A stretch of 64,000 nt of DNA. Origin: Celeribacter naphthalenivorans (GTDB lineage: Bacteria; Pseudomonadota; Alphaproteobacteria; Rhodobacterales; Rhodobacteraceae). A model generated the notes under the pieces. It had not been told where the DNA came from and did not search any database. It saw only the letters and a program-made list of their open reading frames with translations. This document shows, piece after piece, positions 24,754 to 35,477 of this stretch. The position numbers and the translations under genes were made by a program. The DNA is taken from the NCBI RefSeq assembly GCF_020524585.1, contig NZ_JAIVLK010000005.1:62001-126000 (forward strand), read 5' to 3'. How positions within the stretch are numbered: position 1 is the first letter of the stretch; each line of letters opens with the position of its first letter.

Positions 24754-26472
24754 TCAGCTTCGGGTGCCGGCGAATTTTTCCTGCCAGTCCTCGCGCTGTT
24801 CATCGTCGATCTTGGCGAAAAGATTGTCTGGCACGACAAAGCTATGGCCCGGTTTGAGGGTATCCAAGGCACCCGCCACGTCTTCCGGCCAATCGAGATC
24901 CGGCAGCGCCAGAGCGGTTTGCAGCTTGCCTGCCGTGTCCGGAATGAAGGGGGCGGAAAGACGTGCGTAGAGGCCGATCAGGTTGAGGCCCAGACGCACC
25001 TGCGCCGCTGCTTTCTCCGGGTCTTCTTTGAAGGTCGACCAAGGCGCTGCGGATTGCAGGTATTCGTTGCCCGCGACCCAGATGGCCCGCAATGCGTTGG
25101 CGCCTTTGCGCACGTCGATAGCGTCCATATGGCTCTGATATTCCGAAACTTTTGCGGTCAGATCGGCAATCAATGCGACTTCTTGTTCTCCGTACTCACC
25201 CCCTTCGGGGACGGCCTCGGAGAATTTCGAACGGCAGAATTTGGTGATGCGAGAGACGAAGTTGCCGAGCACGTCGGCAAGGTCTTTGTTCACGGATTGC
25301 TGGAAATTTTCCCAGGTGAATTCCGAGTCCGAGCTTTCGGGGGCATGGCTCAACAGCCACCAGCGCCAGTAGTCCGCCGGCAGGATCGAAAGTGCTTGGT
25401 CCATGAACACGCCACGCCCGCGCGAGGTGGAGAATTGCCCGCCGTCATAGTTCAGATAGTTGAAGCTTTTGATGTAATCGACCATCTTCCACGGTTCGCC
25501 CGCGCCCAGCATGGTGACCGGGAAGGACAGCGTGTGGAAGGGCACGTTGTCCTTGCCCATGAATTGCACATATCGAACATCGTCCGCACCTTTGTCCGTG
25601 CGCCACCAGCGTTCCCAAGCCTCATCGTCCAGCCCCTGTTTCGCGGCCCATTCGGCGCCACAGGCGATGTATTCGATGGGAGCGTCGAACCAGACGTAGA
25701 ACACCTTGCCGTCCATGCCCTCCCAAGGCGCGCCGTCGAATTGCACCGGCACGCCCCAGCTCAGGTCGCGGGTGATGCCGCGGTCTTGCAACCCGTCGCC
25801 GTCGTTCAGCCATTTCTTGGCAATCGAGGTGGTGAGCACCGGCCAATCCGCCTTGCTGTCGATCCACTCATTGAGCGCATCGCGCATGCCCGATTGTTTC
25901 AGGTAGAGGTGCTTGGTGACGCGCTGTTCCAGATCGGTTGCACCCGAAATCGTCGAATGCGGCTCGATGAGATCGGTGGGGTCGAGCTGTTTCGTGCAAT
26001 TGTCGCACTGATCGCCGCGCGCGGAATCGTAACCGCAGTTCGGGCAGGTGCCCTCGATATAGCGATCCGGCAGGAACCGCCCGTCGGTCTCCGAATAAAT
26101 CTGCGTTTCTTCAACGACTTCGATCAGACCTGCCTCATAAAGCTTGGTCGCGAGGTGCTGGGTCAGCGCGTGGTTAGGTTGCGACGAAGAGCGCCCGAAA
26201 TGGTCAAAGGACAGCCGGAACCCGGCGGCAATCTCGGCCTGAATGTCATGCAGTTCGGTGCAATATTCCGCCACCGGCTTGCCGGCCTTTTGTGCCGCGA
26301 TCTCGGCGGGGGTGCCATGTTCATCCGTGGCGCAGAGAAACAGAACCTCATCGCCGCGCGCCCGACGGTAGCGGGCATAGAGATCTGCGGGCAACTGAGA
26401 GCCGACGAGATTGCCGAGGTGCTTGATGCCGTTGATATAGGGCAGGGCGGAGGTGATGAGGGTGCGTGCCAT
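24754..26472 (-). CDS. metG: Methionyl-tRNA synthetase
   Basis: A 572-residue class I synthetase. The HIGH-equivalent is in [15 protein letters not shown] near residue 20, and the Zn knuckle is [17 protein letters not shown] near residue 145. The KMSKS-equivalent is [10 protein letters not shown], the usual form in this subgroup. The C-terminal anticodon-binding helices are present; there is no extra C-terminal tRNA-binding domain, consistent with the short alphaproteobacterial type. It charges initiator and elongator tRNA-Met. Confidence 0.97.
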   Translation of the reverse strand: MARTLITSALPYINGIKHLGNLVGSQLPADLYARYRRARGDEVLFLCATDEHGTPAEIAAQKAGKPVAEYCTELHDIQAEIAAGFRLSFDHFGRSSSQPNHALTQHLATKLYEAGLIEVVEETQIYSETDGRFLPDRYIEGTCPNCGYDSARGDQCDNCTKQLDPTDLIEPHSTISGATDLEQRVTKHLYLKQSGMRDALNEWIDSKADWPVLTTSIAKKWLNDGDGLQDRGITRDLSWGVPVQFDGAPWEGMDGKVFYVWFDAPIEYIACGAEWAAKQGLDDEAWERWWRTDKGADDVRYVQFMGKDNVPFHTLSFPVTMLGAGEPWKMVDYIKSFNYLNYDGGQFSTSRGRGVFMDQALSILPADYWRWWLLSHAPESSDSEFTWENFQQSVNKDLADVLGNFVSRITKFCRSKFSEAVPEGGEYGEQEVALIADLTAKVSEYQSHMDAIDVRKGANALRAIWVAGNEYLQSAAPWSTFKEDPEKAAAQVRLGLNLIGLYARLSAPFIPDTAGKLQTALALPDLDWPEDVAGALDTLKPGHSFVVPDNLFAKIDDEQREDWQEKFAGTRS

Positions 26473-26665
26473 GAGGAGAGTGGTCCGGTCGGTTTACATA
26501 TGTCTTGAGGCTTTCCTATCGCGCTTATGCGCAAAGGGCCAGAGGGCATAGGGTTTCCTGACCAAGTGAGGCCCTGGCTGTGCGGAAAAACCTGTGCTCT
26601 CGGGGTTGCTCTGCGGCGCGGCAAAGCTAGTGTAGGCGCAACTCACAAAGAGACAGGATCCTTTC

Positions 26666-27709
26666 ATGAAAATGCGCAAAATCGGTCGCAGTGACCTCTT
26701 GGTGTCTGAGATTTGCCTCGGCTCCATGACGTGGGGCAGCCAGAACACCGAAGCCGAAGGTCACGCCCAAATCGATCGTGCCAAAGAGGTCGGCGTCAAT
26801 TTCATCGACACCGCCGAAATGTACCCGGTGAACCCCGTACGCAAAGAGACCGCTGGCGATACCGAAGAGATCATCGGGCAGTATTTTGCCGCGCGTGGCG
26901 GGCGCGAGGACTGGGTGATTGCGTCGAAAATCGCCGGGCCGGGGAGCATCAACGAAGAGGGCATTCAGGCCTCGAACCTTGAGGCGCGACTGGACGAGAG
27001 CCTCAAGCGGCTGAAAACCGATTATGTCGATCTCTATCAGTTCCACTGGCCCAACCGCGGCTCTTATGCCTTTCGCCAGAACTGGCATTTCAACCCGGAG
27101 AAACAGCCCTCGAAGGCCGAGATCGAGGACAATATGCGCGGCGTTCTCGAAGTCATGGGGGCGCTGCAGAAAAAGGGCAAAGTGCGTGAATTCGGCACCT
27201 CGAATGAAAGTGCTTGGGGCATGGCGATGTGGCTCAAACTGGCCGATGAGATGGGCGCGCCGCGGATGCAGTCGATCCAGAACGAATATTCTCTGATGTG
27301 CCGTCTCTATGACACCGATCTGGCGGAGCTGGCGGTGCATGAGGATGTCACGCTTTTGGCCTATTCGCCGCTTGCCGCCGGGCTTTTGACCGGCAAATAC
27401 GAGGGCGGCACGGTGGTGCCGAAAGGCTCGCGGATGGATATCATCGGCGATCTCGGAGGGCGGATCAAAAGCGAGCGGGTCTGGCCGGCGGAGCGCGCCT
27501 ATGTGGCGCTGGCGGCAGAGCATGGGTTCGATCCGGCGACGCTGGCGGTGGCTTGGACGCTGACGCGGCCCTTCGACTGTATGCCGATCATCGGCGCGAC
27601 CTCTGTCGATCAGCTTGAGAAATCTCTCGACGCCCGTGATGTGACTTTGTCAGAAGAGCTGTTGAAAGAGATCGAAAAGCTGCACAAACTGCATGCGATG
27701 CCGTTCTGA
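26666..27709 (+). CDS. Aldo/keto reductase, Tas-like
   Basis: A 347-residue (beta/alpha)8 NADPH-dependent reductase. The catalytic tetrad is visible: Asp in NFIDTAEMYPV, Tyr in the same motif, Lys in VIASKIAGPG and His in DLYQFHWPNR. The close match to E. coli Tas (QFHWPNR, a long insert after the tyrosine) suggests a Tas-like subfamily. It reduces a carbonyl compound; substrate unknown. Separated by 193 bp from divergent metG and followed after 12 bp by a lipoprotein gene, perhaps co-transcribed. Confidence 0.9.
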   Translation: MKMRKIGRSDLLVSEICLGSMTWGSQNTEAEGHAQIDRAKEVGVNFIDTAEMYPVNPVRKETAGDTEEIIGQYFAARGGREDWVIASKIAGPGSINEEGIQASNLEARLDESLKRLKTDYVDLYQFHWPNRGSYAFRQNWHFNPEKQPSKAEIEDNMRGVLEVMGALQKKGKVREFGTSNESAWGMAMWLKLADEMGAPRMQSIQNEYSLMCRLYDTDLAELAVHEDVTLLAYSPLAAGLLTGKYEGGTVVPKGSRMDIIGDLGGRIKSERVWPAERAYVALAAEHGFDPATLAVAWTLTRPFDCMPIIGATSVDQLEKSLDARDVTLSEELLKEIEKLHKLHAMPF

Positions 27710-27721
27710 GGACCTTGCGTG

Positions 27722-28075
27722 ATGCGTCGAATTTTGTTGGGCCTGTTGGTCAGTGTGAGCCTTGCGGCCTGTCAGGGCGAGGAGACCGAAACCTCGCCGG
27801 GGTACGGGCTTGCGGGGTTTGATCCCCATGCGGTCGAGACCCAGAAGACGGCCTGTGAGGCGCGCGGGGGCAAGTTTCAGCCCGGCGGGCTTGGCGGCTT
27901 CATGACCTGTTTCGTGACGCCGAAGGATGCGGGCCAGCGCTGCACAAAGTCGACGGATTGCTCGACGGGCAACTGTCTCGCGCGGTCGCAAAGCTGCGCG
28001 CCGATCACGCCGCTCTTCGGCTGTAACGAGATGCTGGACGCCGAAGGGCGCAGGGTGAGCCTGTGCGTGGATTGA
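27722..28075 (+). CDS. Cysteine-rich lipoprotein, function unknown
   Basis: 117 residues. The signal sequence MRRILLGLLVSVSLAAC ends in a lipobox (LAAC). The mature part has eight further cysteines (ACEARGG, TCF, RCTKSTDC, GNCLARSQSC, GCNEM, LCVD), suggesting four disulphides in the periplasm. The pattern C-x5-C-x4-C looks like a small disulphide-knotted domain. A GTG one codon upstream is also possible. It overlaps the next gene, another lipoprotein, by 13 bp. Confidence 0.75.
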   Translation: MRRILLGLLVSVSLAACQGEETETSPGYGLAGFDPHAVETQKTACEARGGKFQPGGLGGFMTCFVTPKDAGQRCTKSTDCSTGNCLARSQSCAPITPLFGCNEMLDAEGRRVSLCVD

Positions 28076-28563
28076 TCGCGGCTTTGTCTCTTGTCGTTCT
28101 GTCAGGCTGTCTGGCACCGCAGGCCTCGGGGCCTGTCACGCGCAATTCTGACGCCTCGATGTCCTCCATCGCCGCGCTCGATCCGGTGCGGTTTTCCGGG
28201 CGTTGGTATGAGGTTGCGGCCTTCGTGCCGGAGGGCAAATCTTGTGTCATCGGGGCGGTGACATTCACGGCGCAGAAGTCCGGTGATCTGATGGTGACCG
28301 AAGGCCCCTGTGCCGATGGTCGGCCCAAGAGCGGGCTGGCACGCAAGGTGGGACCGGGGCGCTATGCGTTCAAAGGCGATGAGATCTGGGTGCTCTGGGT
28401 CGATGCGGAATACCACACTGCGGTGATCGGCTACCCATCGGGCCCCGCGCATGTGCTGTCGCGGGATCTGAGCCTGCCGCCAGATCGCAAACAGGCGGTC
28501 GAGGGCATTCTTGAATGGAATGGCTATGATGTCGGGCAGTTGCGTCCGGCGCGGCGTCGCTAA
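28063..28563 (+). CDS. Lipocalin-like lipoprotein
   Basis: 166 residues from a GTG start that overlaps the preceding lipoprotein gene. The signal peptide ends in the lipobox LSGC. The lipocalin signature FSGRWYEVAAF (GxW) is at about residues 46-56; later blocks DEIWVLWVDAEYHTAVIGYP and a C-terminal LEWNGYD match the bacterial Blc-like group. Bacterial lipocalins bind fatty acids or lysophospholipids at the outer membrane. A hairpin terminator follows (28596-28637). Confidence 0.82.
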   Translation: MRGLIAALSLVVLSGCLAPQASGPVTRNSDASMSSIAALDPVRFSGRWYEVAAFVPEGKSCVIGAVTFTAQKSGDLMVTEGPCADGRPKSGLARKVGPGRYAFKGDEIWVLWVDAEYHTAVIGYPSGPAHVLSRDLSLPPDRKQAVEGILEWNGYDVGQLRPARRR

Positions 28564-28595
28564 ACGCCGGGTAAGCCCCTAAGATATGAGCGGAA

Positions 28596-28637
28596 ATCCC
28601 CCCTTCACAGATGGTGATGGGGGGATGCAAAATTTTT
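28596..28637 (+). terminator. Terminator after lipocalin gene
   Basis: AATCCCCCC, then TCAC-AGATG-GTGA inside, then GGGGGGAT and a T-run (AAAATTTTT). It separates the lipoprotein pair from the MATE gene. Confidence 0.8.
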
Positions 28638-28641
28638 GACT

Positions 28642-28664
28642 AGGCGGTTTGAAAAATCCCGCCT
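28642..28664. promoter_or_regulatory. Inverted repeat before MATE exporter gene
   Basis: AGGCGG-N11-CCGCCT, a perfect 6-bp dyad, directly follows TTGACT (28636-28641, a good -35 hexamer) and ends 12 bp before the MATE start codon. Position suggests a repressor operator over the promoter. No regulator gene is adjacent. Confidence 0.45.
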
Positions 28665-28676
28665 ATAGGCCGTGCC

Positions 28677-30035
28677 ATGAAAATGGAACGCACATATCTT
28701 GAGCACGCCAAAAAGATTTTGGTGTTGGGGCTGCCTTTGGCGGGCAGTCAAATCGCGCAATTTGCGGTCCATATGACCGATGTGATCATGATGGGGTGGT
28801 ACGGTCTCGATGAGCTGGCCGCGCTTGTTCTGGCCTCGGGGTCTTGGTTCATCCTCTTTATTCTATTGGCGGGCTTTGCCTTTGCGGTGATGCCTCTGGT
28901 CGCCACTGCCTCGGGGCAGGGCGACAGCACCACGGTGCGCCGCGCGACCCGGATGGCGATCTGGCTGTCGGTCCTGGCCGCCGTGTTGATCTATCCGATC
29001 TTTGGGTTTTCCGACGATATTCTCATGGCGTTGGGCCAACAGCCGCATATCGCGGCCCAAGCCCGCCCCTATCTGGCCATCGCCGGGATCGAGATGATCC
29101 CCGCGCTGATCGTCGCGGTCTTCCGCAGCTATTTCTCTGCGCTCGAACGCACCCGTGTGGTGTTGTTCGCGGTGATCGGCGCGGTGATCCTGAATGCTGG
29201 TCTGAACTACATGTTCATTTTCGGCAATCTGGGCGCGCCGGAATTGGGCGTTATGGGCTCGGCCATTGCCTCCTTGATCGTCAACTTCGCGATGCTCGTG
29301 GTGCTGGCGATCTATGCCGCCAAGGCGACGCCGGAGAACGATCTGTTCCGCAACCCGTTCAAGCCCGATTGGGCGATGTTTGCCACTGTGTTCAAGATGG
29401 GCGTGCCGATTGGCATCACCTCCCTGTCTGAGGTTGGCCTCTTCAATGCCGCAGCCCTGATGATGGGCTGGATCGGCACCGCGACACTTGCGGCCCATGG
29501 GATCGTGCTGCAACTCACCGCGATTGCCTTTATGACCCAGATCGGCCTGTCGCAGGCCGGGACGATCCGCGTGGGCAACGCCATGGGGCGCGGCGACGAG
29601 GCCGATATGCGCAAGGGTGCTTTGGTCGTCGTCGTGCTGTCGCTGATCATGGCGGCGCTGTCTGCGGCGCTGTTTCTGTTGCTGCCGGATCTTCTGATCG
29701 GGTTGTTCATCGCCCCGGATGAGCCCGCGCGCGACGAGGTTCTGGCCATTGGCGGCGTGCTGATCTTCTTTGCGGCGGCGATGCAATTCTCTGACGGTGG
29801 TCAGGTCGTGGCGCTTTCCTTGCTCCGTGGTCTGCATGACACGGCTGTGCCGATGTGGCTTGCCGCCATCAGCTATTGGCTGCTCGGCATGCCTGCGGGC
29901 TACATCTTTGGCTTCGTGCTGGGGTGGGGCGCAGAGGGCGTCTGGATGGGCTTTTTGTTCGGTCTGACTGCGGCTTGGGTGATGATGAGCTATCGTTTTT
30001 GGGCGCAAAAAGCACGGCTGTCGCAGGCCGCGTAA
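28677..30035 (+). CDS. MATE family multidrug/toxin exporter
   Basis: 452 residues with twelve predicted membrane helices in two bundles of six, as expected for NorM-type MATE proteins. The start is KKILVLGLPLAGSQIAQFAV and the repeat-like second half begins VFKMGVPIGITSLSEVG. Residues for cation coupling cannot be assigned with confidence. It exports cationic drugs or metabolites in exchange for Na+ or H+. It ends 3 bp before the stop of the convergent hypothetical gene. Confidence 0.93.
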   Translation: MKMERTYLEHAKKILVLGLPLAGSQIAQFAVHMTDVIMMGWYGLDELAALVLASGSWFILFILLAGFAFAVMPLVATASGQGDSTTVRRATRMAIWLSVLAAVLIYPIFGFSDDILMALGQQPHIAAQARPYLAIAGIEMIPALIVAVFRSYFSALERTRVVLFAVIGAVILNAGLNYMFIFGNLGAPELGVMGSAIASLIVNFAMLVVLAIYAAKATPENDLFRNPFKPDWAMFATVFKMGVPIGITSLSEVGLFNAAALMMGWIGTATLAAHGIVLQLTAIAFMTQIGLSQAGTIRVGNAMGRGDEADMRKGALVVVVLSLIMAALSAALFLLLPDLLIGLFIAPDEPARDEVLAIGGVLIFFAAAMQFSDGGQVVALSLLRGLHDTAVPMWLAAISYWLLGMPAGYIFGFVLGWGAEGVWMGFLFGLTAAWVMMSYRFWAQKARLSQAA

Positions 30036-30038
30036 GTC

Positions 30039-30439
30039 TCAGTCTTTGTTGAGCAAACGGTCGGCTTTCTTGCGCACCAAAACGGTGCGCAAGTCGTGCA
30101 TCGCCAGCAAAAGCGCGTCGGTGACGTTTTCCAACTGATCGTCCGTGGCGCGCGTCTGCGCCCAATGCGCCGTCAGGTTCAGGTAATCGACGGCGCGGTG
30201 GATGTCGTCGATGTCGCGTTGCGCCAAAAGTGCGACGCGTTCGGCCAGCCAGTCTTCGATGACTTTCAAATCATCGGGCGTCAATTCGCGCCCGCCATGC
30301 GGTTTGATCTCTCCGTTTTTGACGTTCACCACCGCGATCTGATCCATCTCGATCCGGCGCTGACGGTTCTCCGTGTCCACGCGGAACACAAAAGCGCCGT
30401 TCTCACGCACGCGGAAGTAATATTCGGGGAGATCGACGC

Positions 30440-30443
<4 letters not shown>
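30039..30443 (-). CDS. Conserved hypothetical protein at the end of the aat operon
   Basis: 134 residues, soluble, no signal peptide. The N-terminal half looks beta-rich (YYFRVRENGAFVFRVDTENRQRRIEMDQIAVVNVKNGEIKP is composed of alternating strands), the C-terminal half helical and charged. I do not recognise a domain. Its start overlaps the stop of the glyoxalase-family gene by 4 bp (ATGA), making it the third gene of aat-VOC-hypothetical. Translational coupling suggests a shared condition rather than a proven pathway. Confidence 0.75.
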
Positions 30444-32031
<1,588 letters not shown>

Positions 32032-32135
32032 TTAGATCGCCGTAGTGATAACGTCAAAAACCGCCCCGCGCCAAGACGTCCCTTGCGATAATCCTGTCCC
32101 CGGTGCAAAAAGCGCGTGATCAAAGGGAGTTTGCC

Positions 32136-32414
32136 ATGACCGAGACCATCGACATTCGCCGCAAGCGTCTGAAAATCCGTGCTTGGCGACGTGGGATCAA
32201 AGAGATGGACCTGTTGATCGGCGGCTATGCGGATGCGCATCTGGCGGTGATGGATGAGGCGCAGCTCGATGAGTTCGAGCAACTGATGGACGAGCACGAT
32301 CAGGATCTCTTGTCCTATGCAACCGGGCTGAAACCCGTGCCGGAGCATTTGAAATCGATGCTCGACAAGGTGATCGCCGATGCGGATCACGCGTCCTGGG
32401 GTGTGAAGGGCTGA
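32136..32414 (+). CDS. sdhE: Succinate dehydrogenase assembly factor SdhE
   Basis: 92 residues of the Sdh5/SdhE family (DUF339): RRKRLKIRAWRRGIKEMDLLIGGY holds the RGxxE motif needed for FAD attachment to SdhA, with the five-helix pattern after it. It helps covalent flavinylation of succinate dehydrogenase and related flavoproteins. AAAGGGAGTTTGCC before the ATG fixes the start. It is divergent from aatA and distant from any sdh genes. Confidence 0.93.
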   Translation: MTETIDIRRKRLKIRAWRRGIKEMDLLIGGYADAHLAVMDEAQLDEFEQLMDEHDQDLLSYATGLKPVPEHLKSMLDKVIADADHASWGVKG

Positions 32415-32479
32415 GGCCTCTAAAGGTTACCAAACCCTTGCCAGACCATGCGCTCGAGTAAGGCAATTTTTCGATCAAT

Positions 32480-32494
32480 TTGCATCGATTGCAA
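32480..32494. promoter_or_regulatory. Palindrome upstream of MarR-family gene
   Basis: TTGCATCGATTGCAA has perfect TTGCA/TGCAA arms with a 5-bp centre. It lies 78 bp upstream of the MarR-type regulator's start and is a likely autoregulatory site, as is common in MarR divergons. Confidence 0.45.
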
Positions 32495-32571
32495 AAATCT
32501 CAGCTGTTTAACTGAATTTTGGGAAATTGCGGTCAATCTCCTCTGTGAAAAAGCCATTGGCGGAGTAACAG

Positions 32572-33069
32572 ATGAGCATGCATTCAGCATTCGTAAAACC
32601 GGTCGAGACCCCCTTTATGTCTCAATATCTTGAGGCATTGTCCCTCGTGGAGCGGCTTCATCGCCTGCTTCTCGATGTGATCAAGGATGAATTCGAACGG
32701 GTCGGCATTCTTGAAATCAACGCGGTACAGGCGCTTTTGCTCTTTAACGTGGGCGAGAATGAGGTGACCGCCGGTGAATTGAAGACGCGCGGCTATTATC
32801 AGGGCTCGAACGTGTCGTATAACCTCAAGAAACTGGTCGATATGGGCTATATGCACCATCAACGCTGTGAGATCGACCGTCGCTCCGTGCGCGTCAAGCT
32901 GACCGACAAGGGGAACCATGTGCGCGTGACCGTCGCCGATCTTTTCTCCCGTCATGCCGAGGGGCTTCAGGGCAAAGGTGTGATTTCCTCCGAGGGGATC
33001 GAGGACATCAACACCGCGCTGCGCCGGGTAGAACGCTATTGGGCCGATCAGATTCGCTATATTTATTAA
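32572..33069 (+). CDS. MarR-family winged-helix regulator, LdtR-like
   Basis: 165 residues: helices for dimerisation at both ends and a winged helix with the recognition segment YYQGSNVSYNLKKLVDMGYM and wing CEIDRRSVRVKLTDKG. This recognition helix is nearly invariant in alphaproteobacterial LdtR-type proteins; the Liberibacter member controls an L,D-transpeptidase and stress genes. No transpeptidase gene is nearby, so targets lie elsewhere. The ATG at 32572 and one two codons later are both possible; AGTAACAG before it is a poor ribosome site. Confidence 0.87.
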   Translation: MSMHSAFVKPVETPFMSQYLEALSLVERLHRLLLDVIKDEFERVGILEINAVQALLLFNVGENEVTAGELKTRGYYQGSNVSYNLKKLVDMGYMHHQRCEIDRRSVRVKLTDKGNHVRVTVADLFSRHAEGLQGKGVISSEGIEDINTALRRVERYWADQIRYIY

Positions 33070-33092
33070 GATATTTATCTGGCTTCGCGATG

Positions 33093-33122
33093 AAAAACGC
33101 CTCCCCGATGCGGGAGGCGTTT
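33093..33122. terminator. Bidirectional terminator between MarR-type gene and gloA
   Basis: AAAACGCCTCCC, CGATGC, GGGAGGCGTTT: symmetrical, between convergent stops at 33069 and 33139. Confidence 0.9.
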
Positions 33123-33138
33123 GGCTCCGGTGTCGGCC

Positions 33139-33561
33139 TCACCAGTGACCGGTGTTTTCCATCGAGGCCCAGGGTTCAGCGGGGGCAAGGCTTTCGCCCT
33201 TTTGCAACAACTCAATCGAGACATTGTCCGGCGACCGCACAAAGGCCATATGTCCGTCGCGCGGCGGTCGGTTGATCACCACGCCCGCGTCCATCAGCTT
33301 TTGGCAGAGCGCGTAGATATCCTCGACCTCATAGGCCAGATGCCCGAAATGACGGCTGTCAGAGGGCAGCCCCTCGTCGCCATCCCAATTATACGTCAGT
33401 TCGACCGGGCATTCCGGCTGACCCTCCGGTGCCATGAAAATCAGCGAAAACCGCCCGCCTTCATGGTCGATGCGTTTGGTTTCCTTGAGCCCCAAAAGCT
33501 CGAAAAACGCCATGGTTTTTTCTAGATCCTTCACGCGGACCATCGTGTGTAAATAGCGCAT
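33139..33561 (-). CDS. gloA: Lactoylglutathione lyase (glyoxalase I)
   Basis: A 140-residue VOC-fold enzyme: MRYLHTMVRVKDLEKTMAFFELLG carries the first metal histidine, VELTYNWDG the glutamate, HFGHLAYEVEDIY the second histidine and VSIELLQKGE the second glutamate. It isomerises the hemithioacetal of methylglyoxal and glutathione to S-lactoylglutathione (Ni/Zn enzyme). AGGAGGTAGCCGC upstream is a strong ribosome site. Divergent from thyA. Confidence 0.93.
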   Translation of the reverse strand: MRYLHTMVRVKDLEKTMAFFELLGLKETKRIDHEGGRFSLIFMAPEGQPECPVELTYNWDGDEGLPSDSRHFGHLAYEVEDIYALCQKLMDAGVVINRPPRDGHMAFVRSPDNVSIELLQKGESLAPAEPWASMENTGHW

Positions 33562-33701
33562 GCGGCTACCTCCTGTCTGTTTCTCGCCTGAACTCTAGCC
33601 CTTTGCAGCATGAAATCCACCTCAGACAGACATGTCTCTTTGCGAATCCCCCGCGGCTCTCATTATAAGAGAGGGAACCACCATATCTTGGGGATAGAAC
33701 C

Positions 33702-34496
33702 GTGCAGCAATACCACGACCAGCTTAAAACCATTCTGGCCCATGGGGTCGACACCACCGACCGCACCGGCACGGGCACCCGGTCCTACTTCGGGCTTCAG
33801 GCGCGTTACGATTTGGCCGATGGCTTTCCGATGGTGACCACGAAAAAGCTGCATCTGCGCTCGATCATCCATGAACTGCTGTGGTTTCTCTCCGGCGACA
33901 CCAATATTCGCTACCTGAAAGACAACGGCGTGTCGATCTGGGACGAATGGGCGGATGAGAACGGCGATCTCGGGCCGGTTTACGGTGCGCAATGGCGCAA
34001 ATGGCCGGGGCATGAACGCGGGCCGATTGATCAGATCGAGAACCTACTGAGTGCGATTCAGAAATCCCCCGATTCCCGTCGCCTCATTGTTTCCGCCTGG
34101 AATCCGGCGGAGGTCGATAATATGGCACTGCCGCCGTGCCACACGCTGTGGCAGGTGAAAATCCTCGGCGGCAAGCTGCATCTCCAGCTCTATCAACGCT
34201 CTGCCGATATGTTCCTCGGCGTGCCCTTCAACATCGCGTCCTACGCGCTTTTGCTTGCCATGCTGGCGCAGGTCACGGGGTATGAGCCGGGCACTTTCGT
34301 GCATTCCATCGGTGATGCGCATATTTACACCAACCACATGGAGCAGGTGGATCTGCAACTGTCGCGCACGCCGAAAGCGCTGCCGACGCTGCGGCTGAAC
34401 CCCGATGTAAAGAGCCTGTTCGACTTCAAATATGAGGACATCGAAATCCTCGATTACGACCCCGACCCGGCGATCAAAGCGCCGGTGGCCGTGTAA
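33702..34496 (+). CDS. thyA: Thymidylate synthase
   Basis: A 264-residue ThyA of E. coli-like length. The catalytic Cys146 lies in [44 protein letters not shown] and the C-terminal closing valine (APVAV) are present. It methylates dUMP to dTMP with 5,10-methylene-THF. The start codon is GTG, preceded by TTGGGGATAGAACC. It is followed after 12 bp by folA, which recycles the dihydrofolate it makes: a classic pair. Confidence 0.97.
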   Translation: MQQYHDQLKTILAHGVDTTDRTGTGTRSYFGLQARYDLADGFPMVTTKKLHLRSIIHELLWFLSGDTNIRYLKDNGVSIWDEWADENGDLGPVYGAQWRKWPGHERGPIDQIENLLSAIQKSPDSRRLIVSAWNPAEVDNMALPPCHTLWQVKILGGKLHLQLYQRSADMFLGVPFNIASYALLLAMLAQVTGYEPGTFVHSIGDAHIYTNHMEQVDLQLSRTPKALPTLRLNPDVKSLFDFKYEDIEILDYDPDPAIKAPVAV

Positions 34497-34508
34497 GGAG
34501 CGCCGCAG

Positions 34509-34982
34509 ATGATCACGCTTATCGCCGCCCGCGACCACAACGGGGCCATTGGCAAGGACAATACCATCCCTTGGGAGGCGCCGGAGGATTTGAAATTCTT
34601 CATGCGCGAAACCATGGGCGGCGCGGTGATCATGGGGCGGCACACCTGGGATAGTCTGCCGTTCAAGCCTTTGAAAAATCGCCTCAATATCGTGGTGTCG
34701 AGCCAAGGCGTCGATCACGAGCATGTCTTTGCGACGGTGGAGGAGGCGATTGCTTTTGCCCAAGCTGAGGGCCGCGCGCGCATCTATGCTATGGGCGGCT
34801 TTGGAATTTACAAAGCGATGCTGCCGCTGGCCGACCGGCTTGTGATCACCGAGGTCGATACAGAGGTCGAAGGTGCGGACACATGGTTCCCTGAGTTTGC
34901 CCCCAAAGACTGGCGCGAGGTCTCTCGCATGGTCTTGCGGGCAGAGGCACCGCGCTGCGAGGTTGTGGAGTGGGTGCGGTAA
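34509..34982 (+). CDS. folA: Dihydrofolate reductase
   Basis: A 157-residue DHFR: MITLIAARDHNGAIGKDNTIPW holds the Met20-loop and Trp; the acidic catalytic residue is in PEDLKFFMRETMG (Asp27 equivalent). MGRHTWDSLP binds NADPH, and AMGGFGIYKAML is the GG pair. It reduces dihydrofolate produced by ThyA. GGAGCGCCGCAG before the ATG. Operon with thyA. Confidence 0.97.
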   Translation: MITLIAARDHNGAIGKDNTIPWEAPEDLKFFMRETMGGAVIMGRHTWDSLPFKPLKNRLNIVVSSQGVDHEHVFATVEEAIAFAQAEGRARIYAMGGFGIYKAMLPLADRLVITEVDTEVEGADTWFPEFAPKDWREVSRMVLRAEAPRCEVVEWVR

Positions 34983-35107
34983 ATACCTCAAATCGGGTGT
35001 GATTGTTTGCAATCTGTGAGCAATAGTCGACGGGCACCACGCAGTCCTTGCCGCGCTTCGGCCCCCGGGTTAACTTTGGTGAACCAAGTTTTTCAGGAGT
35101 TTAAGCC

Positions 35108-35413
35108 ATGTTGAAGACCGCCATCACAGCCCTCATCGTGACCCTGGGCGCGAGCCCGGTTTTGGCGGCGGACACGCAACCCTATGACCCATTGGTCAAG
35201 ATTTTTGCCTATGAAAAACAGGTGGATAACTTCTGCCCCGCGGGCACCGAACCGATCCGTTACAACGGTGGGATCAGTTGCGGCACGCCCAATGCAACCG
35301 GCTACGGCGATGCGCCTGTGGTGCGGCGCAGTTCCAAACCGACCGTGGCAAACACGACCGACCCGAAATCTCCGAACTATCAGCCCGACACGATCTCCAT
35401 GTCCGGGAGCTAA
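35108..35413 (+). CDS. Small exported protein, function unknown
   Basis: 101 residues with a clear signal peptide (MLKTAITALIVTLGASPVLA, cut before ADTQ). The mature part is polar with two cysteines (NFCPAG and ISCGTP) that may form one disulphide, and a Ser/Thr/Pro-rich tail. I do not recognise the family. CAGGAG lies 13-8 nt before the ATG. Upstream, TTGGT-GA-ACCAA (35076-35087) is a small palindrome close to the ribosome site. Confidence 0.72.
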   Translation: MLKTAITALIVTLGASPVLAADTQPYDPLVKIFAYEKQVDNFCPAGTEPIRYNGGISCGTPNATGYGDAPVVRRSSKPTVANTTDPKSPNYQPDTISMSGS

Positions 35414-35477
35414 ACCGGCACTGCATCTGGGCAGAGTTTTCGTAGGGTGAATGTCATCCCTGTGTTACAATGGGTGC

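Noticed and set aside
24412-26508. A 698-codon plus-strand frame opposite metG
   Set aside because: It overlaps the glycosyltransferase gene in another frame, the shared terminator and metG; it has no recognisable domain.
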